NCBI GenBank assembly: GCA_036245525.1
Contig: BTPG01000002.1
Span: 164,234,075 to 164,298,074, forward strand
Direction: 5' to 3'
Origin: Semisulcospira habei
Lineage: Eukaryota > Mollusca > Gastropoda > Semisulcospiridae
DNA length: 64,000 nt
The notes below the pieces were generated by a model. The model was not told where the DNA came from. It was given only the letters and a program-made list of their open reading frames with translations, and did no database searches. Shown here piece after piece: positions 20,706 to 30,969 of this stretch. The stretch's first letter is position 1; every line of letters starts with the position of its first letter. The translations under genes and the position numbers were made by a program.

Positions 20706-20774
20706 TGTAAAAGGCATAGGTTTTCATCAGGGCCTTGCAGCCGCAAGGGCTCGTCATAAGTATTTGCCTCTTTC
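20706..20774. repeat. Family A hairpin, eroded
   Basis: GTAAAAGGCATAGGTTTTCA with apex CCTTGCAGCCGCAAGG and right arm ending TTTGCCTCTTTCAG. Confidence 0.72.
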
Positions 20775-20882
20775 AGTTAAAAGAAATAAAAGAAAAAAAT
20801 CACCATGTATGCCTAAAGTACGTCACTTATCTTCACACAGATGACGTCATTAGCGTTCGGGCCAGCGAATTCGTCAAAAGTA

Positions 20883-20949
20883 TGTGCTGGTCTGTGATTT
20901 TGGACCTTAAGGCTGAATCCATAAGGTCCACAATCACAGACCAGCACAC
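20883..20949. repeat. Family C hairpin
   Basis: TGTGCTGGTCTGTGATTTTG / CAATCACAGACCAGCACACA around GCTGAATCC. Confidence 0.9.
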
Positions 20950-21373
20950 ACAAGTGGAACACCACGCTTGAAGTCTACTCCGAGGTGAATACGATATCCA
21001 GGCCTTACTCCGTTTAGAATTTTTTTCCGTTTGGTTTCCGTGGCGTCCATTCAAGTTCAAGAGTTGTCGGTCGTGTTTCATATGCCGATACCATCAGTCA
21101 GCCAAAAGGAGATGAAGTGATGAAGTGTATTCATGAGATGAGGGGGATCCCGATGCACTCGCAAAGTTTTCTCAATACATGTTTGGCTGGAGACCGGGAA
21201 AACGTTTTACAGATCGTACAAGGAAAAAAAAAAAAAGTAAGGAGAGGAATATAAACGTGCTGTCTGTCTGGCCAAAATTACAGAGACCGTGATTTTAAAG
21301 TTTAAAGTTTAAGTAGACATATCGTCGTGTTATAGTCCCCCTTTAAATAATGATTAAACCAAGCTATTTATTT

Positions 21374-21607
21374 TTAACCCCTTCCCTGCCAGTGATTGCT
21401 AATTCCGCGTCTGAAACATTACATACTGGCCAACATTCGCGTGAAAAACACAGATTTAAATGGGACCCAAAATACTGCAAAAAGAACGCAGGACAAACAA
21501 GAGACATAAATCCTCATGAGCCCCCGCAAATGCGGGGGCTCATGAGGATTTACGTCTCTTGCAGTTGTGGGTCAGCGTTCACCTTGCCCCGGCAGTGAAG
21601 GGGTTAA
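21374..21607 (+). mobile_element. Family A MITE, complete
   Basis: Ends TTAACCCCTTCCCTGCCAG and CGGCAGTGAAGGGGTTAA, an almost perfect terminal inverted repeat of about 18 bp. Core 21498-21562 has the same GAGACATAAATCC variant as the 14.7-kb copy. Confidence 0.88.
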
Positions 21608-22268
21608 ACTCACATAACTAAATGAATTCCATTCTGTATAATGGAAGTCATTTAGTTCTGGAAGTTTAAGAGTGAAACCTAAGTGTGTTTCTTAGTATAC
21701 CATGTGCGAACGGAGACAGAAGAGGGAAGTGCATGGCCGTGGAATTGGGGGTAGGGGTGGGGGTCCAAGAGGGGGGGGGGGGGGAGGTGGATTGGTGGGG
21801 GAAGGGGGTTTGGGCCGAGCTTTATCATCTCTTCAACTCTTACTTAGACTCATATATATGCCGAAAACGTTCTAAATGAATCTTATTCAGTCGGGTTCCC
21901 GCTTGATTACAGAATCAAAGGTAAAACTGACAACACAATCACGGAGGAGCAAAACACAGTTAACACAAACCCGAGATTGTTTTGAGATACATTTGATACA
22001 CTTATGGAGTTCAAGAGTGTTTTGATGTTGGGGGAAAATATCTTCCCAACGGACAAGTGAAAAGCGAAACAAGGACGCCGTCTGCTTCGGAAACCAGTTC
22101 CACTCACGCGCATGCGTCCCCAGGCGCCGCAACTCTTCAGAAGTCGTTTACAGTTGTCTTCCTTATCTACGTTTTGGGACGAACCTATTTGCAACGATGT
22201 CGCCGTGAAACTCCCCAACGCTTGGACAAGTTGCTGAGACAGTGTGAGAGATGTCTTGCTGCCAAAAT
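21608..22268. other. Unassigned stretch
   Basis: Contains only a G-rich tract (21737-21806). No gene recognised. Confidence 0.5.
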
Positions 22269-22335
22269 GTGTGATGATCTGTGATTTTGGACGTTACGGC
22301 TCACGAAGCCGTAAGGTCCAAAATCACAGACCAGG
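22269..22335. repeat. Family C hairpin
   Basis: GTGTGATGATCTGTGATTTT / AAAATCACAGACCAGGCGGC around CGGCTCACGAAGCCG. Confidence 0.87.
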
Positions 22336-22517
22336 CGGCACAAACACGTTCTCATGGCACAAACGTAATATTTTTTCGCTCTCTGAAAAGTTTGCTGTGC
22401 TGCCAGGAATAGAAGACGGGATACAAAGAGTCAGCTGAACGCTTCATCTTGGCATCGCACATGATATTATGAATCACAAATCCAATCTTTGAAGTAAATA
22501 CAACGCTATCTTACCTC

Positions 22518-22599
22518 TTAGCCGTTTGGCTGTCGGTACCGCGCTTTGTCGAGGTGACTCCTACAGGACAAACCCCGCTACCGACAGCAAAAGGTTTAA
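22518..22599. mobile_element. Family D foldback, eroded
   Basis: TTAGCCGTTTGGCTGTCGGT to CTACCGACAGCAAAAGGTTTAA; part of the right inner arm is missing. Confidence 0.82.
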
Positions 22600-22768
22600 T
22601 GAATAAAGGTACTTTGTCAAGTGCAATCTTAATGCAGGAAAGTCGCGGACAAAACATTTTTCTTACGGTGTCTCGTAAACGTAATCAGCCTCACATTTCA
22701 AACCTTAAAACTTTTGCAGTTAGCTGAAAGAAAATGTGCCCATATTACGTTCCTTTAACATCTAATAT

Positions 22769-22838
22769 CTGCTGGTCTGTGATTTTAGACCTTACGGCTT
22801 TCAGACTAACGTAAGGTTCAAAATCATAGACCAGCACA
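22769..22838. repeat. Family C hairpin
   Basis: CTGCTGGTCTGTGATTTTAG / AAAATCATAGACCAGCACAT. Confidence 0.88.
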
Positions 22839-23400
22839 TAATATCTTAGTCTCAGATTTCTCTGTTGCAGGAACTTTAAGGGATATGTGTGAGAGTTTCG
22901 TTATCTATTGTTCCGCCCAATGAACGGAACTGTCAGATACAGTAGTGCGGAGGTGATACTCTAACAATTCATGCTAATCTGCGCCACACAATCAGGCTCT
23001 AACTCGAAGAGAATCGTGTTCCCCTCGAGCTGATGGAAACGCCCAGTGGTTCTGTCAGGCTGAGATCGGAACAAAATGAAATAAAAAGATACCAACCAAA
23101 TTGAAAAAAAAAAACGTCACGTCTGGTACGGCAGGACTGGCACGCAAACGAAAAATAAAAGATAGGAAAAGAAATGAAAAAAAAAAAAAAGAAAGAAGAA
23201 ACATTACGCATGGTATACATGTGTGGGTGTCTCTCATTTTGGATCTGACGACTACAAAGCTGAGACGTCCAGAATTAGAGAACATGCAGAACTCATTCTT
23301 GGTTCAAACCATATAATTGTAAAGTCAGTTCTCGACTTCATACATTTTATACAACTAACCTCTCTTTGCACTCCCATGTGACACTACAATCTCATTTCAC

Positions 23401-23649
23401 ACGTGAGAATAAGTGTACGATATGAGAATAAGTGTACAATATGAGATTAAGTGTACGATATGAGAATAAGTGTACGATATGAGAATAAGTGTACGATATG
23501 AGAATAAGTGTACAATATGAGAATAAGTGTACGATATGAGAATAAGTGTACGATATGAGAATAAGTGTACGATATGAGAATAAGTGTACGATATGAGAAT
23601 AAGTGTACGATATGAGAATAAGTGTACGATATGAGAATAAGTGTACGAT
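23401..23649. repeat. 19-bp minisatellite, about 13 copies
   Basis: Unit GAGAATAAGTGTACGATAT repeated with only a few variants (ACAATAT twice, GAGATTAAG once). The high homogeneity suggests recent expansion. Confidence 0.95.
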
Positions 23650-23684
23650 CGTTAAAACTTGTATACTCACGAGCAAACTTGAAG

Positions 23685-23812
23685 AAATGCGACATTTTTG
23701 GAATCATCGGAAACACCGAAGTGTTTGCGAGGATTTCAAAAATGTCGCATTGATTTCTTGTGCTCTTCTGTAAGTGTTTCCGATGATCCCCAAAATGTCG
23801 CATTTCTTTTGC
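23685..23812. repeat. Inverted repeat beside the minisatellite
   Basis: GAAATGCGACATTTTTGGAA / CCCCAAAATGTCGCATTTC and ATCATCGGAAACAC / GTGTTTCCGATGAT, with a third partial arm (CAAAAATGTCGCATTGATTT) in the loop. Confidence 0.88.
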
Positions 23813-24154
23813 TTGCCAGTATATTTATTCTGCCAAAGCTCAGCACTCATGATTTATTTTGTGTAAATGCAAATCAGTCGTAGTTAAATCTTCAATATAA
23901 CATTCACAATTTTGACTCTGCTGGTTTGAAGTGGACTCACATTCCTAACTCTTAAACGAATCCCCTCAGAGTGAACGATTTTTCAAAAGGTCGCTAGGGT
24001 CTGAAAGTTTAGGCCGGGAAAAGTTAGACAAACAACAGGATACCACACAGGGGAAAAACACACGGTAAATGTAATCACACTATCTGACTGCCGGCCTTTG
24101 CTAGGGAGGTCGGCTTCCAGTTTTTGCGTGTTAAAAGTCCAGGCAGTTCCGAAG

Positions 24155-24220
24155 GCAAGAAACATAGATTCTCATGAGTCCCTGCAACTGCAGGGACTCA
24201 TGACGATCGATGTTTCTTGC
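24155..24220. repeat. Family A hairpin core, AAGAAACAT subtype
   Basis: Arms GCAAGAAACATAGATTCTCA / ...GATCGATGTTTCTTGC and apex GAGTCCCTGCAACTGCAGGG; AAACAT/ATGTTT and GTCCC/GGGAC are compensated. Confidence 0.9.
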
Positions 24221-24821
24221 TGAGAAACATTGCGTATTGCCCCTCATATGAGGAGAATCCTCGGACATTTACAATTTCGACTGTAGTTTTGCATATCCCG
24301 TGAGTACGAATATCCCTCGTCCACACAGGAGTCGCATCCCATCTACTGATGCACACATCTTCATTAGATCTTCTCGCAGCTTAAAAATGCAAACAAAACC
24401 TTTGTCTTTCCCTCACAAATATAATGCAGTTCACATCTGTGTTTTTCTACACAGAGTAAATGTGGGGGTTTTCAGTCCGTACGATCAGTTGATCTCGTGC
24501 TAGAGCAATGCCCCTCGGGACGTGTCCTGACCAGGGCCTTGGGGCCGCCATCTTGGCTACTTGCGATATGCTGTCTGACAGTTTCGGCCGGAACTTTGAA
24601 ATCCAGGGAGAGATGGGTAAAAGATCACATTACCGCCATAGTGATAAGCAATTTACCCCTTGTCTGACTTGTCTTCGTCAGCCGCGATGACCGCTGATTG
24701 TTTGCGACGTAAGGGGGCTTCGCGGTTTTCCCAAACCAGTCGTGGCTTCCCCTACCGGCGCAAACCCTGGGAGCTAACGTAATTGTTATTTCAAGGGTGT
24801 TAAATGGGCTGATCGATGATA

Positions 24822-24886
24822 GCAAGAAACATAGATTCTCGTGAGCCCCTGCGAATGCAGGGGCTCATGATAATCTACGTTTCTTG
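24822..24886. repeat. Family A hairpin core, AAGAAACAT subtype
   Basis: Arms CAAGAAACATAGATTCTCGT / ...TAATCTACGTTTCTTG, clamp CCCCTGCGAATGCAGGGG. Confidence 0.88.
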
Positions 24887-24999
24887 AAGATGTAAGGGGC
24901 CTTTACCTGAGTTTTTCGGATGTACGACTAGTATTATCCAGATATTGACTCGGTCTAAGGGCATCGTGTTCGCTGATCTCTGCAGGCAAGCGGCAAGAT

Positions 25000-25052
25000 T
25001 CTAAAGAGCCCCTGCAACTGTACATCCTCCTGTGACTCTATATTTCTCGCAC
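25000..25052. repeat. Decayed family A hairpin
   Basis: AAGATTCTAAAGAGCCCCTG followed by CTGTGACTCTATATTTCTCG; recognisable only by alignment to neighbours. Confidence 0.5.
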
Positions 25053-25188
25053 ACGTAAGGAGCCCCAGCGGTTTGGCCACGCGAGCCTCGTTTTTTGTTT
25101 CAACTCTGGCCATGCCAGGCCTCTTTTTCGTAGTAACGAGCGGACTAATCTGGTAGCTCCTTACCAAAGCCAATCTCATCTGCTACGT

Positions 25189-25254
25189 GTAAGAGACGTG
25201 GATTCTCATGTGCCTTTGCAGCTGCAGGGGAACATGAGAATCCACGTCTCTTGC
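25189..25254. repeat. Family A hairpin core, symmetric variant
   Basis: Arms AAGAGACGTGGATTCTCATG / CATGAGAATCCACGTCTCTT are perfect complements although both depart from consensus (ACGTGGATT / AATCCACGT). Confidence 0.92.
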
Positions 25255-25580
25255 TGACATTTATAACTAATCACAAAGTGACAGACGGCTGCCGGCATTG
25301 AAGCAGCAAAAAAAAAAAAAAAAAAAAAAAAGCGCATGAGTGAGGCTGACGAACCAATCCGTTCTTGTTTGTTGTTTAATCAAGACACACACGGACGGTG
25401 TTCACTTGTTTTCGCAGAAAACGTTGGCGGATTTACATTTTAAAGATACACTCATATTTTCTGGATCGTGGTGATCATCATCGTGCCAGTTAGTGAAACA
25501 GACTGTGTGTCTGCAATCTTGGTTAATTCAACACCACAAGGCCCTCGTTGTCCCATGAATATCGATTCAAAGTTTTGTCA

Positions 25581-25646
25581 GCAAGAGGCATAGATCTTCA
25601 TGAGCCCCCGCAACTGCGGGGGCTCATGAGGATCTATACCTCTTGC
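25581..25646. repeat. Family A hairpin core
   Basis: Arms GCAAGAGGCATAGATCTTCA / TGAGGATCTATACCTCTTGC, consensus clamp. Upstream flank has CTGCAATCTTGGTTAATTCA. Confidence 0.9.
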
Positions 25647-25830
25647 AGTTAGGTGGTCTTCAGATTCTCTCGGCTCTGAACAGGTTTATCGTTCTGTAAC
25701 CATCGACATATAACTTGCAAGTGATTTTAGACATTTGTGGCCATCTTGTAGTCCACAGATGACACTGCCAGCGAGACAGAAGTTTCACCGTAGCATCTGA
25801 AATGGTAAGGCCGTTAGAAGTGTGTATTTT

Positions 25831-25994
25831 TTTTTTGGGGGGGGGTGGTGGGGGTGGGGGGGTGGTGGGTGGGGTGGGGGTGGGGTGGGGGTGGGTGGGG
25901 GTGGGGTGGGGGTTGGGGGGATGGGCGGATGGGGGGGAGAGTGGGGGGGGGGCTGCGGGGTTGGGTGTGTGTGTGTGGGGGTGGATGGGGGGAT
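25831..25994. repeat. G-rich low-complexity tract
   Basis: About 160 bases almost entirely G and T on the plus strand with dozens of G-runs of 3 or more. Similar shorter tracts are at 20378-20441, 21737-21806, 57028-57082 (G-rich) and 43820-43950 (C-rich). Confidence 0.93.
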
Positions 25995-26231
25995 CCATAT
26001 TAAACTCCACTGGGCACCAATACAGTTGCATGACAGCTGTTTGTTTTCTAGAAATTTAAAAGTACACGTTTATGGCTGTACAAATTATGAAGTATGCAAC
26101 ACGTATTTCAGAGTCTCTCTTAAAAGACTGCTATTCTAAGAATTTAAAAGAAAGAGTGAAAAGGAAGTGCAAAGATGAATTATGACAATTGCTTTGACTC
26201 GTGTTGATGCGTTTTCTCAAAATTGCATACG

Positions 26232-26445
26232 TTAACCCATTCAGCGCCAGCTGACAGACCGTGTTTCTGCAATCTTAGCTAATTCAACACCACAAAAAAC
26301 CTTGACGTCCTAGGAACGTGGATTCAAAGTGGTGTCAGCAAGAGGCATAGATCCTCATGAGCCCCCGCACCTGCGGGGGCTCATGAGCATCTCTACCTAT
26401 TGCAATTGGGAGTTCTTCAAATTTTCTTGGCACTGAACGGGTTAA
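26232..26445 (+). mobile_element. Family A MITE, complete
   Basis: Ends TTAACCCATTCAGCGCCAG and TTGGCACTGAACGGGTTAA. Left flank has CTGCAATCTTAGCTAATTCA. Core 26338-26403; the right arm has point changes (GAGCATCTCTACC). Confidence 0.88.
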
Positions 26446-26660
26446 ACCGTACTGGGCGCACTCTGTGAACCTACTAACTGTGTAACAAAGTAAATCCATC
26501 ACTAATTTATTCATCCATGACGTAACCTCCGTGAGGGTCTCAGCGCCAGGAGCAGATCCGTCTGGGGATTGCAGTGTCGAGGCAAATTTCTTTCCTAACT
26601 CCTGAAACTTTACTTCGTGCAGAGAAAGAACTTCTGGGGCCGGTTGCGCGTGAGCGAGCT

Positions 26661-26723
26661 AAGAGGCATAGAGCCTCAAGAGTCCCTGCTGAAGAAGGGA
26701 CTCACGAGGCTCTATGTCTCTTG
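26661..26723. repeat. Family A hairpin core, symmetric variant
   Basis: Arms AAGAGGCATAGAGCCTCAAG / ACGAGGCTCTATGTCTCTT; GAGCCTC/GAGGCTC is a compensated change from GATCCTC/GAGGATC. Confidence 0.88.
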
Positions 26724-27132
26724 TCGTCTAACTCTTTCTGTCTGCCAGAAGGGCTTATGAGTATATTGTATTAGCCATTTGCCTTATGCAGACTTTGGAT
26801 TCAGCTTGTTTCTCAGACTGAGGGGTTCATGTAAGAGCAAGCGGACGACTGATACTGAAGACACGGTTTTGTTCATATTCACGCACTTCACAATTTGGAG
26901 GATCAAAGTCAAGGGCGGAAAGTATTAACAACACTGGCCGTATTTTGCCTGACGTCACTCCTCCTTCCCGCTCGGACATTAACTAAGACAGCAACAACGA
27001 CGTGACAACACCACCATCACCACCACCAACAACAATAACAAATAATCAGAACAAACCAAACCAAACCAAAACAAATAAACAACAAACAAATAAACAAATA
27101 CAAAACAAACACGTGGGATTGTGAAGAAGCGT

Positions 27133-27176
27133 GTGTTCAATGGTGTGTATGTGTGTGTGCGCGCGCATGCGTGATT

Positions 27177-27207
<31 letters not shown>

Positions 27208-27400
27208 CGTGCGTGTTTGTGTGCGCGAGCGTGTCAGTGTGTGTGTTTGTGTATGTGTGTGTGTGTCAGCGTGTTAGTTGTGCATGTGTTCGTGCGTGTC
27301 ATTGTGTGTTTGCTTGCGTGCATTGTGTGTGTGAGTCTGTGCGTGCGTGCGTGCCAGAGTCAATGCATGCGTGTGTGAGTACGACAGGGGAAATGGCGGG
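27133..27400. repeat. Impure (GT)n microsatellite
   Basis: GT-rich with GC and TTG interruptions. Confidence 0.9.
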
Positions 27401-27840
27401 CTAAGGAGTGCGGCTTAAAAGAATTACAACACCCTCGAGAGGGAATCAGCGCGACATATCCTGATGCATGCAGGCACCACAAACTGGACTCAGTAGTCTC
27501 CGTCCCTTCCACATTCACATCCAGTCAGAGGTTGGCCATGATTTGACAATGACTGAATTCGAACAATAACTGTTGCGCCTACGATGTAATAATACAGCCG
27601 ATCTCCACACAAGAGTGCGTGTTGAGCTCTGTGGACTTTTAACAAAGACTATATTTTGGACATAATTACGGCTCCAGGGTGTACGATACAAAAATCACAA
27701 ATGAGCACACACATCTCAAGGGCAGTCAAGCACTACCCTTTAGTGACAAGCCAAATCAGGCACTACCCTGAAACTATCGTTGTGCACACAACAGGTCCTC
27801 TCTCAGCAAAATCGCCAAGCTACTCACGACATTACCTTTA

Positions 27841-28085
27841 TTAACCCCTTCATTGCCAAGGGACGTAGATTGTGTTTATGAAATCTCATAGTCGATTTAA
27901 CGCCAAAGGGATCCCGCCACACACTACACAGAATGTCACCGTCACATGTGCACTATCAGAAACATGGTTTCAGCAAGAGGCATAGATCCTCATGAGCCCC
28001 GCAACTGCGGGGGCTCATGAGGATCTATGCCTCTTGCAGTCGGTTGGACCATTTTGATCACTTTTCTCTGCAGCGAAGGGGTTAA
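27841..28085 (+). mobile_element. Family A MITE, complete
   Basis: Ends TTAACCCCTTCATTGCCAAG and GCAGCGAAGGGGTTAA. Core 27973-28037 is a near-perfect hairpin (one C shorter on the left G/C clamp). Confidence 0.88.
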
Positions 28086-28417
28086 CGACACACTGACACG
28101 TGTTACGGTTTCATCCCGGTCCCCTTACAGGTGGCGCTGGACGTCCAAGAGGTGTGGCGTAAAAGCCACTTTGTGTTTTTCACGCGGAAAGACGAGTCCA
28201 TTAGGCCCGCAGATAAGCAGGATCAGCCTGTATCAGACGCGGGCTTTACAAATTGGCTCCCAAGACGCTGCGTTTCACGGGCGTAAATATTTGGAATTCC
28301 ACGCCCTAAAACTTGAAGTGACGAAGAGCCAGAAAGACGGAATAAGAGCGAGAGAGTGACGAAGGAGGAGAGTAGGAAATGCAAGGAGAAGAATTATCAT
28401 GTTATGGTGCGTGCATC

Positions 28418-28517
28418 TTAACCCCTTGACTGCTACTGACTGATACCGTTTGGCTCTGAAAAGACGCGTAGTCGTACTTTCCGCACGGTATCGTCAGTCG
28501 CAGTCAAGGGCCGGAGT
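28418..28517. mobile_element. Family F foldback
   Basis: TTAACCCCTTGACTGCTACT; right side CGGTATCGTCAGTCGCAGTC followed by AAGGGCCGGAGTAAA. Confidence 0.82.
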
Positions 28518-28624
28518 AAAGTTTTTCGGAACTAAACCTGACGAAATGTGTGGGGCGGCTCAGAATCGAGGGGAAGTGCAAACTCTATGTACACACACTC
28601 TTTCCTACTCTTTCCTCATGTGAT

Positions 28625-28765
28625 AAAGACTCTCGTCCGAAATGTTACTGGTTTGAACTCAGCCAGGGTCACACGGTCAAAATTTGTTCAGATCCTGCCG
28701 GTGTGGTAACCCGTCTTTTGAGTCACCTTTGTGTTGGACAAAAAAGACGTTAAACCCACAAAACA
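28625..28765 (+). mobile_element. SINE, copy 3 (5'-eroded)
   Basis: Plus-strand copy beginning around the anticodon-arm part of the tRNA head (ACTCTCGTCCGAAATG), with a degenerate B box GGTTTGAACTC. The body (CAAAATTTGTTCAGATCC, CCCGTCTTTTGAGTCACC) and a clean GACGTTAAACCC 3' end follow. Confidence 0.78.
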
Positions 28766-28771
28766 TATCGT

Positions 28772-28850
28772 TTAACTCATTCGAGACGTTCCGCCTCCGG
28801 ATACGTGGCTTATGACGCGTTACGGAGGCGGTACGTCTCGAATGAGTTAA
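28772..28850. mobile_element. Family E foldback, complete
   Basis: TTAACTCATTCGAGACGTTC to GGTACGTCTCGAATGAGTTAA; arms CCGCCTCCGGATACG and CGGAGGCGG. Begins 7 bases after the SINE tail. Confidence 0.9.
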
Positions 28851-29076
28851 CGTTTCTTTTCTACCTGACTGAATCTCTTGTTAATTGTTCGCTGGTTTAA
28901 ATCAGGCAACACTATCATGTTCTTTTGACAGAACAGTTTTGTCTGAACCTTGACGTGATAACGATGCCTTGATTACAGTTTCAACCGGCCAACTACAACT
29001 GATATTAATGAGGTTTCGTTTGGACGAACGACTCCCAAAAACAAAAGAAAGCAAGATCATGGCGGTCAACACTCAC

Positions 29077-29103
29077 CGGGCTCATGAGGATCTGTGCCTC
29101 TTG
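29077..29103. repeat. Single right arm of family A
   Basis: GGGCTCATGAGGATCTGTGC without a left partner. Confidence 0.75.
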
Positions 29104-29230
29104 GAGATGTTTGGACTGCTGTCTATAGAGTTTTGTCTATTCTTATCATCACTGGCACAAGTTGGTTTTCCAGCGTGACGTTGCCCTCGCTCGTTGTTAG
29201 AAGTCGTTCGACGCAAACGTAACCTCTCTA

Positions 29231-29311
29231 GGGACACATTCGAGACGCGCCGCGTACGGATACGCGGCTTTATGCCGCGTATCGATATTTAGCACGTTTC
29301 GAATGAATTAA
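29231..29311. mobile_element. Family E foldback, left target lost
   Basis: GGGACACATTCGAGACGCGC to AGCACGTTTCGAATGAATTAA; centre TACGCGGCTTTATGCCGCGT. Confidence 0.82.
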
Positions 29312-29826
29312 AAACAAGGATGAGGAGGCCATATACACATGTAGCATCGATAGGCTTATGTATGATGAGCATTCCAACTCCAGGTGCCTTGTTGTTTTAA
29401 CTTGTATCCGCGAGAACTATCGGTTCAATTATCAAAACTCACCTTTGGCAGGTGGACCGCGCGTGCGGGCACGTGCTTTTATTTACCCAAGCAGTTCCAA
29501 ACCTAAACACGGTGGTGGCGAGATAAACAGGACACAGTACTGAGTTCGTTCACTGTAAGGCTTCTAGTCCGCAGATGTTCTTCTACTTTTAAGGAGTACA
29601 GACGCTGTCTATACGAACCGGAGGTATAGGTGCTCATGAGGCCCTCCGGTTATGAGAAAATGTGAATCCATTTCTGTAGTAGATGTGACATCTAGTTAGA
29701 GATTTGTCGGTATAATCCATCCTTTCCGTACCCACGAGGCATAGATTTTTCACAGTCTCAGACTTTAGCCGGCCAAAAGACTTCCTTTATAGCAGGACCT
29801 GTTCTGAGCAACCACCCTTATCACAG

Positions 29827-29912
29827 ATCACCTGTCATTAAAGACCATAATTTAGGTGAAGCCACCTAAGTAGTGGTTTTTAATGACAGGTGATATTTGC
29901 CCTTCAAGGCTT
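29827..29912. repeat. Family K palindrome
   Basis: ATCACCTGTCATTAAAGACC / TTTTAATGACAGGTGAT around TTTAGGTGAAGCCACCTAA, followed by ATTTGCCCTTCAAGG, which is the outer arm of the family. Confidence 0.82.
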
Positions 29913-29954
29913 GTATTTAAGACCACTCATTCTTGCAAAAACTGAGGCGGTTGC

Positions 29955-30174
29955 TTAACTCATTCCGCTACCCCAGACACACCACAGCAAGATATGGATC
30001 GACCATGATAGTTCAAGGGCGATGCCAAAATAACTTGGCGCTCTCAGTATGGGCGCCAAGATATTCTGGCATCACCCTTGAACTATCATGGTCGATCTGT
30101 GTCCTGCACTGCAATGCAGTCTTCAGAGGTCAACGGCAAAATTTGGGGATTTCGGTCTTGGGGTACAATGAGTC
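29955..30174. mobile_element. Family B MITE
   Basis: TTAACTCATTCCGCTACCCC; right end GGTACAATGAGTCAG has lost TTAA. The centre carries an insertion (GCGCTCTCAGTATGGGCGCC). Confidence 0.88.
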
Positions 30175-30232
30175 AGCAACTTGAAACATGTTCTACTGTA
30201 ATCTGAAGATGTAAATGGAGCCAGTGTATGCC

Positions 30233-30298
30233 AGCAAGAGAACAGATTCTCATCAGCCCCTAAAACCTGCAGGTGTTCATGAGCATATATGGCTCTTT
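30233..30298. repeat. Family A hairpin, eroded
   Basis: GCAAGAGAACAGATTCTCAT with right side TTCATGAGCATATATGGCTC. Confidence 0.65.
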
Positions 30299-30429
30299 CT
30301 GATGGCCCGGGTTCATAGGAATCTACTCGTCTACATCGGGGTCGGATAGACCTGGACTGGCTGCCTAAGCTACCGTACGTACAGACACACAGCAATGAGT
30401 AAGATCTGTGGCTCTGATCGTGAGTGATG

Positions 30430-30610
30430 ATTGGTTGGTTGGTTAGTTCGGGTTTAACGTCCACAGCACCGAGGTGATCATGGACGGCCCTGACGGGCGG
30501 GTTATGGGGGACAGGGAAATCTATTGTCTATGGAGTACGACCTGAACACTGATCAACTCAGGCGCACTCCAACTGTGCCACTTTGATTTACCAGGACCTT
30601 TCAACGGACA
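30430..30610 (-). repeat. Possible SINE/LINE 3' end with (GGTT)n tail
   Basis: On the minus strand the sequence ends GGACGTTAAACCCG followed by AACTAACCAACCAACC, the same GACGTTAAACCC terminus as the SINE but with a tetranucleotide tail. The body upstream is not otherwise recognised. Confidence 0.4.
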
Positions 30611-30686
30611 TGCTATTGAACAAATCCGCTTTTTTCCCCTGGATTCGTGAGTGATGAATACTGATGATCCACTTTATAGCAGTTCG

Positions 30687-30709
30687 ACCCCCCCCCCCCC
30701 CCCCCCCCG
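30687..30709. repeat. Poly(C) run
   Basis: About 22 C. Further C-runs lie at 40696-40712, 62229-62246, 7403-7416 and 5108-5120. They are likely unstable and prone to sequencing error. Confidence 0.9.
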
Positions 30710-30901
30710 CCATACTCAGGAGACCGTTGTGGTTTCAGCCTATCGACAAACAATCGTAAATCAGTGACGGTGCCCACGGAAGATAGGCTCTGTACTAGTA
30801 AGATCGTCTGATGAGGCGCACCCGGTGTTAAAATCATCCAGGTCTCAACCGTCGCGCTAAACCTTACACAGACGAGGAAAGTGCAAGTGTCAGAAGACCG
30901 A

Positions 30902-30969
30902 CAAGAAGCATAGATCCTCACGGGCCCCCCTCTACTGAAGCGGGGGCCGATGAGGATCTATGCTTCTTG
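30902..30969. repeat. Family A hairpin core
   Basis: Arms CAAGAAGCATAGATCCTCAC / GATGAGGATCTATGCTTCTTG; AAGC/GCTT is paired. The apex contains TCTACTGAA instead of the short loop. Confidence 0.88.

Noticed and set aside
23392..23803. Tyr-Ser-His-Ile repeat protein on the minus strand
   Set aside because: Translation of the 19-bp minisatellite and adjacent inverted repeat.
28027..28359. 110-residue frame with a possible hAT-type TTF zinc-finger remnant in an alternative frame
   Set aside because: A short DAGFTNW-like peptide near 28235-28255 recalls TTF/ZMYM proteins, but there is no Cys/His pattern and stops interrupt it; too weak to call.
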